A stretch of DNA of 64,000 nucleotides from assembly GCF_910594005.1 (NCBI RefSeq), contig NC_057815.1:64246052-64310051 (forward strand), in the 5' to 3' direction. The translations under genes were made by a program, and so were the position numbers. Below the pieces are notes generated by a model, which was given only the letters and a program-made list of their open reading frames with translations, had not been told where the DNA came from and did not search any database. Within the stretch, counting starts at the first letter, position 1. Every line of letters begins with the position of its first letter. This document shows positions 11,489 through 23,320 of this stretch, piece by piece. The DNA is from Cervus elaphus. Its lineage: Eukaryota; Chordata; Mammalia; Artiodactyla; Cervidae.

Positions 11489-11620
11489 GCAGCTGCTGCT
11501 GCTAAGTCGCTTCAGTTGTGTCCAACTCTGTGCGACCCGGTAGACAGCAGCCTACCAGACTCCTCTGTCCACAGGATTCTCTAGGCAAGAATACTGGAGT
11601 GGGTTGCCAATTCCTTCTCC
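11489..11620 (-). repeat. Bov-A monomer SINE, antisense
   Basis: Starts with the (ctg)n tail of Bov-A2 (cagctgctgctgctaagtcg) and ends ccaattccttctcc, so one monomer is present. Direct repeats aaataaaagtatgc and aaataaaagcatac flank it, showing target-site duplication with two changes. Confidence 0.9.
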
Positions 11621-12365
11621 AAAATAAAAGCATACATACTGTGTTATTCAATGTATATATTTATATTTCATTACATTATATATGAAAATTATGAGTAAAA
11701 CTAATCTAGGATGTTGAAAGTCAGGATAGTAATTACTTTTGGTATAAGGGGATAGTTAATGCCATGGGCTGGAGCTGGAGTACTAGAGGTTATCTGGTAA
11801 GGCTGTATATCAGGATTGGCAAAGTATGACCAAAGTATGCGTGTCTAATCTGCCTGCTATTTGATTTACAAATAAAGTTTAATTTGAAAATAGCCATGCC
11901 CATTCAGTATATTCAATGGCTGGATCATACAACATCAAAATTAAGTAGTTACTACAGAAAACTGTATGACCAGTAAAAGCCTAACAAATTTACTTTACAG
12001 TCTTTACAGAAAAGAAAAAAACTTGGTAGCCTCTATTCCATATTATTGGCTGGGTGTCAGTAGAATGTGATAAATCAACAAGCAAGCAGTATGCTCATGA
12101 AATGCATAATTTTCTGAATGAATATTATCTTTCTATTAAAATATTATTTATGATTCAATGAATCATTACTTTCTTCCTATGTGTTCAGCTTGTTTTAGAT
12201 GATTCACAAAGGATAAAATGCACAATCTTTGCTTTCAATAGCATCAAAGCCTCAAAGACTCCTGGCGTATCACCCAGGGCGGAAGTAAATGTCACCCTGT
12301 ATTTTAGTGTTTTCACATTCACTGGCAATCAGAGATAGTAAAACAAAGAACAACCAAAGCAGATT
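11621..12365. other. Intergenic, nothing recognised
   Basis: AT-rich DNA without an exon or an assignable repeat. Confidence 0.4.
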
Positions 12366-12960
12366 TTTTTTTTCAGCTTTTAAGTAGAAGTTATTTATCG
12401 CTGCATAACAATTCACCACAAATGCAGTAGCTTAAAAGTTGTTTATCTCACAGTTTCTGTAAGTCCAGAGTCTGGGCACAGCTGAGCTGAGTCCTCTGCA
12501 AGGCTGTAATCAAGAGGTTGTCAGGGCCAGGGTCTCTTTTGAGGATCCCCAGGAGAAGAGTATGCTTTCAAGATTGTGTGGCTGTTGGCAGAATTCAGTC
12601 AGTTCCTCAAGGTCTGTTGGATTGAGGAACTGTGTTTCTTGCTAGCTGTTGGCTAGAGAAGGCAACGCTGAGTTTCTAGCTGGTTGTTGGCTGGAGACAG
12701 CCCTCAGTTCTTTGCAGTGTGGGCCTGCACAACATGGCAGCTTCTTCTATTAAAGCTAGATCCTGTGTGACATAAGCACAGAAGTAATGCCCCACTATCT
12801 TTGCCACATTCTACTGGCTAAAAGAAAGTATAAATCCTACCCACAGTCAAAATCAGATAATTACACAAGGGCTCAAGGAAGCAGGGATAATCAGGGACTG
12901 TTTTATTAGTTTGTAATCTGTCTTACCAGAAGGATGTAGATGGAGACTCTAGTTAGATTC
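12366..12960 (+). repeat. Ancient mammalian interspersed repeat, family unassigned
   Basis: Carries ttatcgctgcataacaattc, gcttaaaagttgtttatctc and gggcctgcacaacatggcag, segments typical of an old, abundant mammalian repeat. I cannot assign a family name. Not coding. Confidence 0.5.
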
Positions 12961-13536
12961 TAAACTATTTGAATTCAGTAGTGATGGACTTTTCATCTTT
13001 AACACTGACATTAAATTTCAAACAATAATTTGGCTCATTTTTGTTGTTGAAGTATCAGTCCAGACACTTGGGGTACGGGGTGGGGTGGTGGTTCCAGGAA
13101 GAATTAGAGTACTTGAATTAAATCCCCCTCACACTTTCTGCCACTAAGAGTTCTTACACAAGGAATAATAGCCAAATATACATTAAAGAAAAATAGCTAA
13201 ATGGGAACACATTATTGGGTTTATTGATATTTAGGCAAACAAGATGCCCTCTGTCAATGTGACACTTCTCTATAAAGGAGATACATGATATCTGGGTGTG
13301 AATTTTCACCTTTCCTATGGGTCTAGAATTTCTAGGTCCATACAGTAGTCTGTATCCATTGCTCAACTGGCCACAATGGCAAGAATGACCAAATTCTCCC
13401 CAGAGTCTAGATCCTTACACTGAGTACCACAGGAAAATGGCAAGTAAGAGAGCAAGAACACATACACATGAAAACTAATCATTTGCCCAAAGTGACCTCA
13501 GTCACTAGAAAAATTGGACCCAATTAACATAACATA
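12961..13536. other. Intergenic, nothing recognised
   Basis: No exon seen. A 70-codon antisense frame at 13154-13366 has no recognisable domain. Confidence 0.4.
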
Positions 13537-14769
13537 CAAAATTCTCCAAGTCAGTCTTCAATAGTACATGAACCGTGAACTTCCAGATGTTCAAGCTGGA
13601 TTTAGAAAAGACAGAGGAACCAGAGATCAAACTGCCAATATCTGTTGGACCATCAAAAAAGCAAGAGAGTCCCACAAAAAATCTACTTCTGCTTTATTGA
13701 CTATGCCAAAGCCTTTGTGTGGATCACCACAAACTCTGGAAAATTCTTAAAGAGATGAGAATACCAGACCACCTGACCTGCCTCTTGAGAAATCTGTATG
13801 CAGGTCAGGAAGCAACAGTTAAAACTGGACATGGAACAACAGACTGGTTCCAAATAGGAAAAGGAGTATGTTGAGGGTGTATATTGTCACCCTGCTTATT
13901 TAACTTATATGCAGAGTACATCATGAGAAATGCTGGGCTGGATGAAGCACAAACTGGAATCAAGATTGCTGGGAGAAATATCAATAACCTCAGATATGCA
14001 GATGACAATACCCTTATGACAGAAAGCAAAGAAGAACTAAAGAACCTCTTGATGAAAGTGAAAGAGGAGAGTGAAAAGTTGGCTTAAAACTCAACATTCA
14101 GAAAACTAAGATCATGGCATCTGGTCCCATCACTTCATGGCAAATAGATGGGGAAACAGTGGCAGACTTTATTTTGGGGGGCTCCAAAATCACTGCAGAT
14201 TGTGACTTCAGCCATGAAATTAAAAGACGGTTACTACATGGAAGAGAAGAAATGACCAACCTAGACAGCATATTAAAAAGCAGAGATGTTACTTTGCCAA
14301 CAAAGGTCTGTCTAGTCAAGGTTCTTTTTCCAGTAGTCATGTATGGATGTGAGAGTTGGACTATAAGGAAGGCTGAGCACCAAAGAATTGATGCTTTTGA
14401 ACTGTGGCATTGGAGAAGACTCTTGAGAGTCCCTTGGAATGCAAGGAGATCCAACCAGTCCATCCTAAAGGAAATCAGTCCTGAATATTCATTGGAAGGA
14501 CTGATGTTGAAGCTGACACTCCAATACTTTGGCTACCTGATAGAAAGAACTGACTCATTTGAAAAGACCCTGTTGTTGGGAAAGATTGAAGGCAGGAGGA
14601 GAAGGGGATGACAGAGGATGAGACAGTTGGATGGCATCACTGACTCAATGGACATGAGTTTGAGTAAACTCCGGGAATTTGTGAAGGACAGGGAGGCCTG
14701 GCATGCTGCAGTCCATGGGGTCGCAAAGAGTTGGACATGACTGAGTGACTGAATTGAACTGAACTGAAC
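13537..14769 (+). mobile_element. BovB (RTE) LINE, 5'-truncated, dead reverse transcriptase
   Basis: About 1.2 kb of the 3' part of BovB, the horizontally transferred RTE LINE abundant in ruminants. The reverse-transcriptase region begins near the RELPDVQAGFRK motif. The catalytic YADD box survives in the frame near 14000 as LRYADDNTLM, followed by the C-terminal segments WQIDGE, YGCESWTIRKAEH and RRLLRVPW. The frame is broken: a small deletion near 13715 removes residues before the CGSP stretch, and there are stops and shifts near 13870, 14085 and 14610. The 3' end is the typical gactgaattgaactgaactg repeat. No endonuclease domain remains, so it cannot move itself. Confidence 0.92.
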
Positions 14770-15899
14770 ATACCAGAAAGTGACCCATTTATTGGGAAAA
14801 AGGAAATGAGTAGCTGGAGAGAGATGGATTGGGAACAGATATATCATCATCCCTATGGATCGATATGGTAGTGAAAAAACAGGGGCTTGGAGACTGAAGT
14901 ACATGTTTTCTTCTCTCTTCACTGTCTTCATAATTGTTCCAGTGAACATTGATTTGCTTTCTTATCTTTCTAGCATACTGATAATCTAGACACAATGACA
15001 TGCATTTTTCTATTTCCCAATACCCAGAACAATGCCTATGCTTTCCATTTATATGGATGATTTGGTTTATTTTGCTTTGCAATATTGTCTCTGTGGACCA
15101 CTGGTCACTCAAGTTAGTAGCTAAAACCCTTCTGAGATTACACACCACTATATTATATTAATAGATGGAGATAGGGGGATTTCTACTTTTCTATATATGC
15201 AGCCCCAGGGATATTCCTATTTTACCAATGGCTCCACAGTTCAGTTCCAGTTTATTATAAAATCAATGGCTCCAGAGTTGTAACTTGTTCACTCTCTGCT
15301 GATAAAGACAGAGAAGGCTTGTTTTTCCACATAAAGCTGGTAAGGAGCTAGAGAAAGGTGTTTGTTGTATTGATTTTATGCTTTGTGTTCTATTCATAAT
15401 TGTTCAAATGAGCCTACAACAGTCAGATAACGATAGGTTTTACCCTGTCCTCAGAGATCCATATAATACAGACAATTGAGCCTTTATACTTTATAGTCAA
15501 ATATTATGATGATTATTTTCTCAGATTGAATTGCTATCTTGAGAACTGGCAATTCAAAGGGAACTATAGAAAACTAGCATACGTATACTTGTTGCGGGAA
15601 ATTCATTTTTAGGAAGTAAGTTTTACCTAATGTTTTAAAAAACTTGTTTGAGAAATATTAAAGTTATAATAACTAATATTGCTATTCTTTGATTTTAAGT
15701 TTTCCTAGAATTTATTTTGACACTGGAAATTTATTACTTTAAACTTATTTTTTAAATTGCAATTGAACAAAAATTGATAACATTTTTAAGTTGCCCTTTC
15801 TATTTCTTGAGTGTCTATTGAAAAAATCTATTGTATACTCAAACCAACATCTATTACCTAATACTCCCTGAAGAACAGTAAATTTCCTCCTGATGAATC
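14770..15899. other. Intergenic, nothing recognised
   Basis: AT-rich DNA. The BovB is followed by about 1.1 kb in which I see no exon and no assignable repeat. Confidence 0.4.
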
Positions 15900-16272
15900 A
15901 GGTAAGAAAAAAATAAGCTCTGGTTAATAAGAAGCAAAATTCTAACATATGCTGAAACATAGATAACTCTTGAGGACATTATTTCTAGTGAGATAAGCCA
16001 GTCACAAAAGAAAAAATATTGTATGATTCCCTTATATGAGACACTTAAAACAGTAAAAATCACAGAGACAGAAAATAAAATGGTGGTTACCAGGGACTGG
16101 GAAAAGGGGAGACTAAGGAGCTATTGTTTAATGGATACAGAGCTTCAGTTTTACAAGATGAAACAGTTTTGGAGATGGATGACAGTGATGGTTGCACCAC
16201 ATTATGAATGCATTTAAATCCACTGAAATGCACACTATAAAATGGTTAGGATGGTAAATTTAATGTTAGTTG
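15900..16272 (+). repeat. L1 3' UTR, split by BovB
   Basis: Sense L1 3' end of mammalian type: gagataagccagtcacaaaa, ttgtatgattcccttatatg, atggtggttaccagggactg, ttttggagatggatgacagt. The match stops at a BovB insertion and resumes at 16850. Confidence 0.75.
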
Positions 16273-16849
16273 TTCAGTTCAGTTCAGTCCTTCAGTTGTG
16301 TCTGACTCTTTGTGACCCTATGAACCACAGCACGCCAGGCCTCCCTGTCCATCACCAATTCCCGGAGTTTACCCAAACTCATGTCCACTGAGTTTGTGAT
16401 GCCATCCAACCGTCTCATCCTCTGTCGTCCCCTTCTCCTCCTGCACGCAATCTTTCCCAGCATCAAGGTCTTTTCAAATGAGTCAGCTCTTCGCATCAGG
16501 TGGCCAAAGTATTGGAGTTTCAGCTTCAACACCAGTCCTTCCAATGAACACCCAGGACTGATCTCCTTTAGGATGGACTGGTTGGATCTTCTTGCTGTCC
16601 AAGGGACTCTCAAGAGTCTTCACCAACACTGTAGTTCAAAAGCATCAATTCTTCTGTGCTCAGCTTTCTTTATAGTCCAACTGTCACATCCATACATGAT
16701 TACTGGAAAAACCGTAGTCTTGACTAGACAGACCTTCGTTGACAAAGTAATGTCTCTGCTTTTTAATATGCTGTCTAGGTTGGTCATAACTTTCCTTCCA
16801 AGAAGTAAGCGTCTTTTAATTTCATGGCTGCAATCACCATCTGCAGTGA
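16273..16849 (-). mobile_element. BovB LINE 3' fragment, antisense, with 11-bp target-site duplication
   Basis: Antisense BovB 3' end from the ttcagttcagttcag repeat through reversed C-terminal RT sequence (read on - : YGCESWTIKK, RVPWTARRSNQSILKEIS), truncated at caatcaccatctgcagtg. The direct repeat aatgttagttg lies at 16262-16272 and 16850-16860, exactly bracketing the insert within an older L1. Confidence 0.95.
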
Positions 16850-16900
16850 AATGTTAGTTGTATTTGACCACAATTTTAAAAACTGTGAAACAAAACAAAA
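16850..16900 (+). repeat. L1 3' UTR, terminal piece after BovB insertion
   Basis: Continues the interrupted L1 3' end (ttgtatttgaccacaatttt) to its A-rich finish. Confidence 0.7.
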
Positions 16901-17014
16901 ACTAGTAGCACTGGGTGATAATTGTCCCATACAGTCTTACACCAACGTACCCACTTGTACTTACCCTCTAGTGTCAGTGGATGTGTTGATCCTCATCTTT
17001 GTGAGGGTTAATTA

Positions 17015-17093
17015 TTTGGTTGGCCAAAAAATTAATTCTGTGTTTTCCATAACAGCGTACAGAATACCCGAAGGAACCTTTTGTCCAAACCAA
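17015..17093. mobile_element. Miniature mariner element with TA target sites
   Basis: About 79 bp with imperfect terminal inverted repeats of roughly 30 bp: left ttggttggccaaaaaatt, right (reversed) ttggtttggacaaaaggtt. TA dinucleotides flank both sides, as Tc1/mariner transposases require. The ends resemble the bovine mariner terminus ttggccaaaaag. No transposase sequence is inside, so it is a non-autonomous deletion product. Confidence 0.75.
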
Positions 17094-17117
17094 TACTGTC
17101 ATGCTTTATATTTAATC

Positions 17118-17322
17118 TCCGCAGTTGTAAAGAATCTACCTGCCAATTCAGGAGATGCAGGGTTTGTGGGTTCAATCCCTGGGTCAGGAAGATCCCCTGG
17201 AGTAGGAAGTGGCAACCCACTCCAGTATTCTTGCCTGGAAAATTCTATGGACAGAGAAGTCCAGTGGGCTACAGTCCATAGAATCACAAATAGTCAGACA
17301 CAACTGATCATGAGCACACACA
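17118..17322 (+). repeat. Bov-tA SINE
   Basis: Sense copy: agttgtaaagaatctacctg, B-box ggttcaatccctgggtcagg, Bov-A ggcaacccactccagtattc, ending cagacacaactgatcatgag and a short (ca)n. The first bases of the tRNA head are diverged. Confidence 0.88.
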
Positions 17323-17399
17323 CACTATTTCCTTAGGAAATTTTCTATGTCAATTAACTCCTGTCATTCTATAGTTTTAATCCCTCACCATGTAACACA

Positions 17400-17800
17400 T
17401 TTTTAACCTTAGTTTATAAATATGCTCAGCTCTTTTTCCTATATTACAAATATCCTCCATCCACCTTATGGTCACCCTTAGTCATGGCTTATTTTTCTCC
17501 TTGCTTTCACTGACAAATTTCTAGAAGTAATATATGCCATGCCTCCAGGACTTTTCCATTTATTCTCCAAGCCACTGTGGCAGATTCTCAGATTTCATTG
17601 CTGGATTTCATCTAGTTTTGTTTGTTTTTTTGTTTCTTAGGGTCATTCATGTGTTCTTAGCAGCATTTGACATTTTTGATCCTTAGAAGATCCACTCAAG
17701 CAGTTCAGTACTATTGTTCATGTAACACCCAGACATGACACTAGACTCTCTTGGTTTTAGTGGTTCCAGGAAGGCTATCCAGTCTCATCTTGCTTTAGTC
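17400..17800 (+). repeat. L2-like LINE relic
   Basis: Very diverged L2 reverse-transcriptase region: agcagcatttgacatttttg (AAFDIFD, like the L2 AFDTVDH motif), then a SLGFSGS stretch near 17745. Edges are uncertain. Confidence 0.4.
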
Positions 17801-18109
17801 TATATAGTCCTTTCCAATAACTTCTATCAAATTCCATATTTATTGGTTTTCTTTTATAGAAATCTACTCCCTGAAAGTATTCGCCCACACCACTGGATTA
17901 ACATGGCACTTATATAGTGGTAGCTTCCAAACATGTATTACTAGCAAAAACCTGGAAATGTTTGCCTGGAGAATCATGCCTACATGGGCACAGCAGACTC
18001 AACATCTTTAGCTGAATTTCTCTTTGTCATTTCTTACATAAGATATTCAAAATTGAATGTATTCAATGTATTGATTTTTCTTAACTCTCTACCCATTTAA
18101 TCTTATAAT

Positions 18110-18245
18110 ATGATGGAGATGCTGATTCATATCAATGTATGACAAAACCCACTGGAAAAAAAAATAATAATAATTAAAAAAATAAATAAATAAAAAATAA
18201 AATAAATAAAATAAAAATAAAATAAAAAATAAAATAAAATGGCAC
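18110..18245 (+). repeat. L1 3' terminus with A-rich simple repeat
   Basis: A short bovid L1 3' piece (ctgattcatatcaatgtatg) followed by about 100 nt of taaa/aaata units, an expanded L1 tail. Confidence 0.65.
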
Positions 18246-18384
18246 CTTCCATGAAAAAAAAAAATTCTATCAATATAGAAAATAGTTGTTATCAAAATGT
18301 ATGGAATTATTTGGATGTGTTTTCTTAAATTTAAGAATAAATGTGTTTTATATATATATAGTGAAAGCTATAAATCATACTCTG

Positions 18385-18385
<1 letters not shown>

Positions 18386-18418
<33 letters not shown>
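18386..18418. repeat. (TA)n microsatellite
   Basis: Uninterrupted ta run of about 16 units, with a shorter tatatatata tract at 18350-18360. It lies about 90 nt before the predicted splice acceptor of the next gene, in its last intron. Confidence 0.92.
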
Positions 18419-18422
<4 letters not shown>

Positions 18423-18506
18423 AATCCATGACCTTAGATAACTCTCCTAGCCAAGAGAAAATTTATCTGGATATCTTCATGTAACAATGTAATGTATTAT
18501 TTCTAT

Positions 18507-18508
18507 AG
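18507..18508 (+). other. Predicted 3' splice site of OR51F1 coding exon
   Basis: ttatttctatag followed by gatg. The AG is 22 nt before the first in-frame ATG and 43 nt before the second. The 36-44 nt spacing seen at the other loci favours the second ATG. Confidence 0.5.
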
Positions 18509-18530
18509 GATGTGCACATTGTGAAGATAA

Positions 18531-19487
18531 ATGCTACCAGTCCAGGAAAACATGGAAATCTTAGGTAATTCAACATCTAAATTTCCAACTTTCTTGTTGA
18601 CTGGAATTCCTGGCCTAGAGTTTGCCCATGCTTGGGTCTCCATTCCCTTCTGCTGTCTTTATGCCACTGCCCTCTGTGGGAACAGCATGATCCTGTTTGT
18701 CATCATCACCCAGCAGAGTCTCCACGAGCCCATGTGCTATTTCCTCTCCATGCTGGCAGCTGCTGACTTGGGTTTGACTGTTTCCACAATGTCAACCACA
18801 TTAGGTATCCTCTGGTTTGATGCAAGTGAAATCAGTCTAGATATGTGCATTATCCAGATGTTTTTTCTTCATGGGTTTACCTTCACAGAATCTGGGGTGC
18901 TGCTGGCTATGGCCTTTGACCGCTATGTGGCCATCTGTGATCCTCTGAGGTACACTACCATTCTCACTAATTATGGAATCATTCAGATGGGTCTCTTGAT
19001 AGTTATACGCACTATAGTATTAATTGTACCACTACTTTTGCTTCTTAAGCCCCTCAATTTTTGTGGAGGGAATGCACTTTCCCACTCCTACTGCTATCAT
19101 CCAGATGTGATTAAATTAGCATGTTCAGATACTCGGGCCAATAGCATCTGTGGATTAATTGATCTCATCCTGACCACAGGAGTAGATACGCCATGCATTG
19201 TTCTGTCTTATATCTTGATCATTCACTCTGTTCTCAGTATTTCCTCCCCTCAAGAACGACGCAAAGTTTTTAGCACCTGTGTCTCCCACATTGGAGCAGT
19301 TTCTGTTTTCTACATCCCCATGATTAGCCTGTCATTTGTGCATCGCTATGGGCGATCAGCTCCTAAAGTAGTCCATTCAATGATGGCCGATATGTACCTG
19401 CTTTTTCCTCCTGTGCTCAACCCCATCATCTACAGTGTAAAAACAAAGCAGATTCGCAAGGCTATACTCAGTCTTCTTATGAAATAG
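18531..19487 (+). CDS. OR51F1: Olfactory receptor 51F1, intact
   Basis: Class I odorant receptor GPCR of 318 aa from the first ATG, or 311 aa from the ATG at 18552. The first is kept because, as I recall, the human OR51F1 N-terminus aligns from an equivalent upstream Met. The second has the better Kozak context (aacATGg). Features (numbered from the first Met): N13-S-T glycosylation site; PGLE at 27-30; LHEPMCYF at 64-71; disulfide pair C106 and C188; AMAFDRYVAIC at 126-136 with an intact DRY; SHSYCYHPDVIK at 184-195; KVFSTC at 245-250; LNPIIYSVKTKQIRKA at 296-311. No disabling change is seen. OR51F1 identity rests on near-identical remembered signatures such as NSICGLIDLILTTG and DTPCIVLSYILIIHSVL; an alignment was not possible here. 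It would sit in olfactory cilia. Its ligand is not known from sequence. Confidence 0.95.
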   Translation: MLPVQENMEILGNSTSKFPTFLLTGIPGLEFAHAWVSIPFCCLYATALCGNSMILFVIITQQSLHEPMCYFLSMLAAADLGLTVSTMSTTLGILWFDASEISLDMCIIQMFFLHGFTFTESGVLLAMAFDRYVAICDPLRYTTILTNYGIIQMGLLIVIRTIVLIVPLLLLLKPLNFCGGNALSHSYCYHPDVIKLACSDTRANSICGLIDLILTTGVDTPCIVLSYILIIHSVLSISSPQERRKVFSTCVSHIGAVSVFYIPMISLSFVHRYGRSAPKVVHSMMADMYLLFPPVLNPIIYSVKTKQIRKAILSLLMK

Positions 19488-19724
19488 ACAGAGATAATTA
19501 AGTTTGAGAAAATCATGATAGAAGTGGCTTTCACTGTAGAAAAGCAATTCTGGTAGGTTACTGTCTTTTGGACATTTTTCTTCTCATATTTCCATTTGTT
19601 CAACAAATATTTAGTAAGCATTTTTGAGTTTTCAGTCATAAAATACATATATAATATACCTTAAGGGATTTACAGTCCAATAATAGAAGCAGAAAAATAG
19701 TAATAATGAAATAATTTAAGTAAT
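19488..19724. other. Downstream flank
   Basis: Short anonymous AT-rich flank of the receptor gene. I see no convincing AATAAA signal. Confidence 0.4.
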
Positions 19725-19920
19725 GCCTATAGTAACTAACATTTATTGTGTATTTTATACTAGGCATTCTATTAACTGCCTTTAATATATACCATTTATT
19801 CTTCAAAACTGCTCATTGAAATGATTAATTGTATTTTAGAGGTGAAGAAACTTAGTCAAAGACATTTAGGCCATCAAAGGCAAGACATCTAACAGAGCAG
19901 GATTGAGACTTGAATTCACG
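19725..19920 (-). repeat. MIR SINE, antisense
   Basis: Reversed MIR: aacatttattgtgtatttta, actaggcattctattaactg, then gtattttagaggtgaagaaa and gagcaggattgagacttgaa. Confidence 0.7.
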
Positions 19921-21780
19921 CTTTTTATATCTTAGATAATGTGTTCTTCACAAACATATTGTGTACTCTTCTAAAAGCAACTACAAAAATGTCACAAGAT
20001 CAGAAGTAGGAACTGGGTCTTCACATCTGTGTATCATGCATTTAAAATATTGTAATGAATTTCTAGCAGTATATTTTAGCTTTTAGTCTTTATTCATAAT
20101 TAATAGTACAAAAAGTAGAAATAGATATGGCTTGCATGCCATGGCATAGGTCATTATCTAGTACTGAACAACCAATAGAAAATCTTCAAGGATTAGGGAT
20201 ATTAGCTAATTCACTATAGCAATTTAGAGAACTGGAAGAGATCATAAAATGGCATGTAAGGACCTTTGAGGTAGAATTTGTTAACTTTCTTGTGTACAAA
20301 GGTCCTTTTGAAACCTAAAGAAATCCATCAACCCTTTTCCAGAAAACAATCACATATTAAAAATACTCATATTATTTTCCATAGAATGTCAGAGGATTCA
20401 CAAAATGCCGTGCAGGGCCTACATGGCCCTCTTAGTCAAAGAACCAAAGTAAAGAATTCATAATTTTTAGGCTATAAATGATGATACATAGCTAGACTTA
20501 AAAAGTTTGGTTCCTGAAAAGAGATGCAGGATAACAGTATCAATTTAAGAGATAGACAGAAACTTAAAGCTCAGTTGCACAAAATAGTTGAAAAATACAG
20601 AGGAAAATGGAGATGGAAACCTGATGGGAGACCCATCAATATTAGTGCCTTTGGAAAAGTGGTCCATGATAGGAGGGATGAGCCATGAATCTCAGAAACA
20701 CTGGGGGCAGCTGTGAGCTCGAGCCAACTCACACCAGTTTGCCCGAAGCCATGGTGTGCATCTCTTCTCAACTCTGCATTAATGATGCCACATTGACAGC
20801 TAGAATCACCACTGATACTATGGAATTGATAAATATTGCAAATGAATTTTGTTTCTTTTTTCCTAGGATTTCAGTTTGCCAGCATACCAGTGACTGGGGT
20901 CTGTCTTACATTTGGCTTTGTGAAAAGCAATAGAAATTAGAAGATAATGCCCTTAAAATCTAATGTGTAAAATAATTATAGAGACAAAAAATTTATAAAA
21001 TAATGTATGAAGTGTTGTGATAGTTGCTAATACAAAGTTATACCCCTTATTTGTGCTGGCTTCTAAGCTGAAAATGTTTCCAAAGGTAAATGGAGAAGAG
21101 TATTCTGGAAGCAAATCTGTGGAATAATGTAAGAGGTATTGTGTCACCATTTTGCTCTTCATGGAAGAATACTCTCCTGAATTTTAAATTCATAGGTCCT
21201 ATCTAGGCACAGCATCAAAGAATATGAAAACACAAAATATTTCCTCCTCTTTCCTTCGGTTTTTTTCTCTCCATAAGATTTTTCCAAGTGAATTTAGGTT
21301 ACAAGATTTTCATTAGTTGCTTAAAGAACATCTTTTGCTTGAACACTACTATTTTAAGAAGAATTGATTTATAGATTTGGTTTAGAAATTCCATTGTTCT
21401 TCCTGAATTGTATATATAGGGGACTTTTGTTCTGACAATTCTACATGCCTGTTTCCTGCATAGAGCTTCAGAAATACAGAACACATAAAAATGTTAAAGT
21501 TGAAGAACTTTTACTTTGAGATGCCCAAAGGCCTATAGCATTATAAAATGTAATCCTAGCTAAACCTGCTAAAGAAAAGATTCTATATCTCTTTGGATAC
21601 TTCTGGCTGGACCTGAACGCACGCCCACACACACACAAACACACACACACACACAAAAGATGATGGGAAGGGAGAAATATATTTAGGGATTTTATGAGAT
21701 GAAAGCAGAAACTTGGATAATTTTATTTAGCTTGAATTGTATTGGTCTACAAATTATCTAGGATACACATACACAGCATG
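19921..21780. other. Intergenic, mostly unrecognised
   Basis: No exon identified. An 82-codon frame at 20685-20933 and its surroundings recall an old repeat but could not be assigned. A (CA)n run lies at about 21617-21656. Confidence 0.35.
21617..21656. repeat. (CA)n microsatellite, imperfect
   Basis: cacacccacacacacacaaa followed by a ca run. Confidence 0.85.
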
Positions 21781-21920
21781 CTGCTGCTGCTGCTGCTATT
21801 GCTAAGTCACTTCAGTCGTGTCTGACTCTGTGTGACCCCATAGACAGCAGCCCACCAGGCTCCTCTGTCCACAGGATTCTCTAGGCAAGAATACTGGAGT
21901 GGGTTGCCGTTTCCTTCTCC
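21781..21920 (-). repeat. Bov-A monomer SINE, antisense
   Basis: Begins with (ctg)6, the reversed cag tail of Bov-A2, then cttcagtcgtgtctgactct, and ends gtttccttctcc. The CTG triplets belong to the SINE. Confidence 0.9.
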
Positions 21921-23112
21921 ACATATACATGCTACTTACTGTAAATCAGTAAAGGAGGTTAGCTTGTGCTTCGCTTAGATGCAGAGTGGACTTGAGGTAA
22001 ATTTACTAAATTAGCATTCTAATAAAATTCAGTACTTCAACAAGCACCATGAAAAAGATACTCAGGAGAATCTTGTAGATCAGAGTAGCTCATTCCCTAG
22101 GTCACAGGTAGAAATAAAAGAAGCTGACAAGGGGAACAACAAAAACAAAAACAGCTATGTGAATGTGAAGGCATAACACTGTTTTCACTATGTTTTTCTA
22201 TACCTTACGTATGCCCTGATTCTTTCATTTATGTATATCTGTTGTGTTCTGTCTTTCCCTTTTTCCAATTCTGTCCAGTAATTCCCATTTGATCAATTTA
22301 TGGAAAAAATTAAAATTTTTCCTGCAGAAGGATGGATCTAGTTGACATCTCTCAGCCTTGAAATAAGTTACTTGCTTATCTACATCATTAGCCAGGATTC
22401 TAAGTAGGCTTGAATTTGAATTCTCACCATTCCACTGATATAAGAGGTTAACTCCACATTGAATCTTACTACTTCCTACTCTAGAATATCACATTAATTC
22501 CTCTTTGGTTTTTAATCTACATTGTATTCAAATTCTACCTCTTCTAGGAACCATTCTTTAACCAACATAATAGAGCAGCTGACAAAAGTGAGCAAACTGC
22601 TCTGAGTAGATTATATAAAGCCATAAGACCCACCCTTGAGTGTGTCCTTGAAGAGGGCCTAGAGGACATGTCATTCAAAGGCTATTAAGGAGTGACATGT
22701 GAAGATGATATCAGCATCACTAAGAAGTTGAGAAGTGGCTCTACTCTGCTGACCAGGAATGACAGTTGGAGATGCAGTCATAGAGCCAGGCTCATTAATA
22801 TCCTTGCACATGGTAAGGCCTTGACATAACAGAGGCCAGATAGCAGTGATTAATCAGAAAAAACCAGGAGGCTGCAATTATAAGAACCCCCAAAGTCTAA
22901 AGGGTAGACAAGAGAGCTTAATGTCCAAGCAGTAGTGGGACATCCCTGGGACAAAATAGACAAACAACCAACAAGGGGTTAGCTAGGTAACATTTATAAC
23001 AAAAACAAGACAAGAATGGGTGACAAGGGGGCTAGAAGAATTGTCATACTTTGCAAGCTTGACCTTGAGTTTAGGAGAGAAGGATGGAAGAGGTTTTGGC
23101 ATCTTAGATGAT
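21921..23112. other. Intergenic, nothing recognised
   Basis: Anonymous DNA. No open frame of note and no assignable repeat. Confidence 0.4.
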
Positions 23113-23320
23113 TTGTTGTTTAGATACTAAGTCATGTCCAACTCTTTTGCAACCACATGGACCATAGCCTGCCAGGCTCCTCTGTCCATGGGATTTCCCA
23201 GGCAAGAATACTGGAGTGGGTAGCCATTCCCTTCTCCAGGGGATCTTCCTGACCCAGGAATCAAACTCATGTCTCCTGCATTACAGACAAATTCTTTACC
23301 ATCTGAGTCACCAGGGAACC
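23113..23320 (-). repeat. Bov-tA SINE, antisense
   Basis: Complete reversed copy from tgttgtttagatactaagtc to catctgagtcaccagggaac. Confidence 0.92.

Noticed and set aside
13884..14611. Reverse-transcriptase frames with a YADD box as a possible active element
   Set aside because: Several stops and shifts, and no endonuclease domain. A truncated BovB.
21781..21799. CTG triplet repeat
   Set aside because: It is the reversed cag tail of a Bov-A SINE, not an independent triplet expansion.
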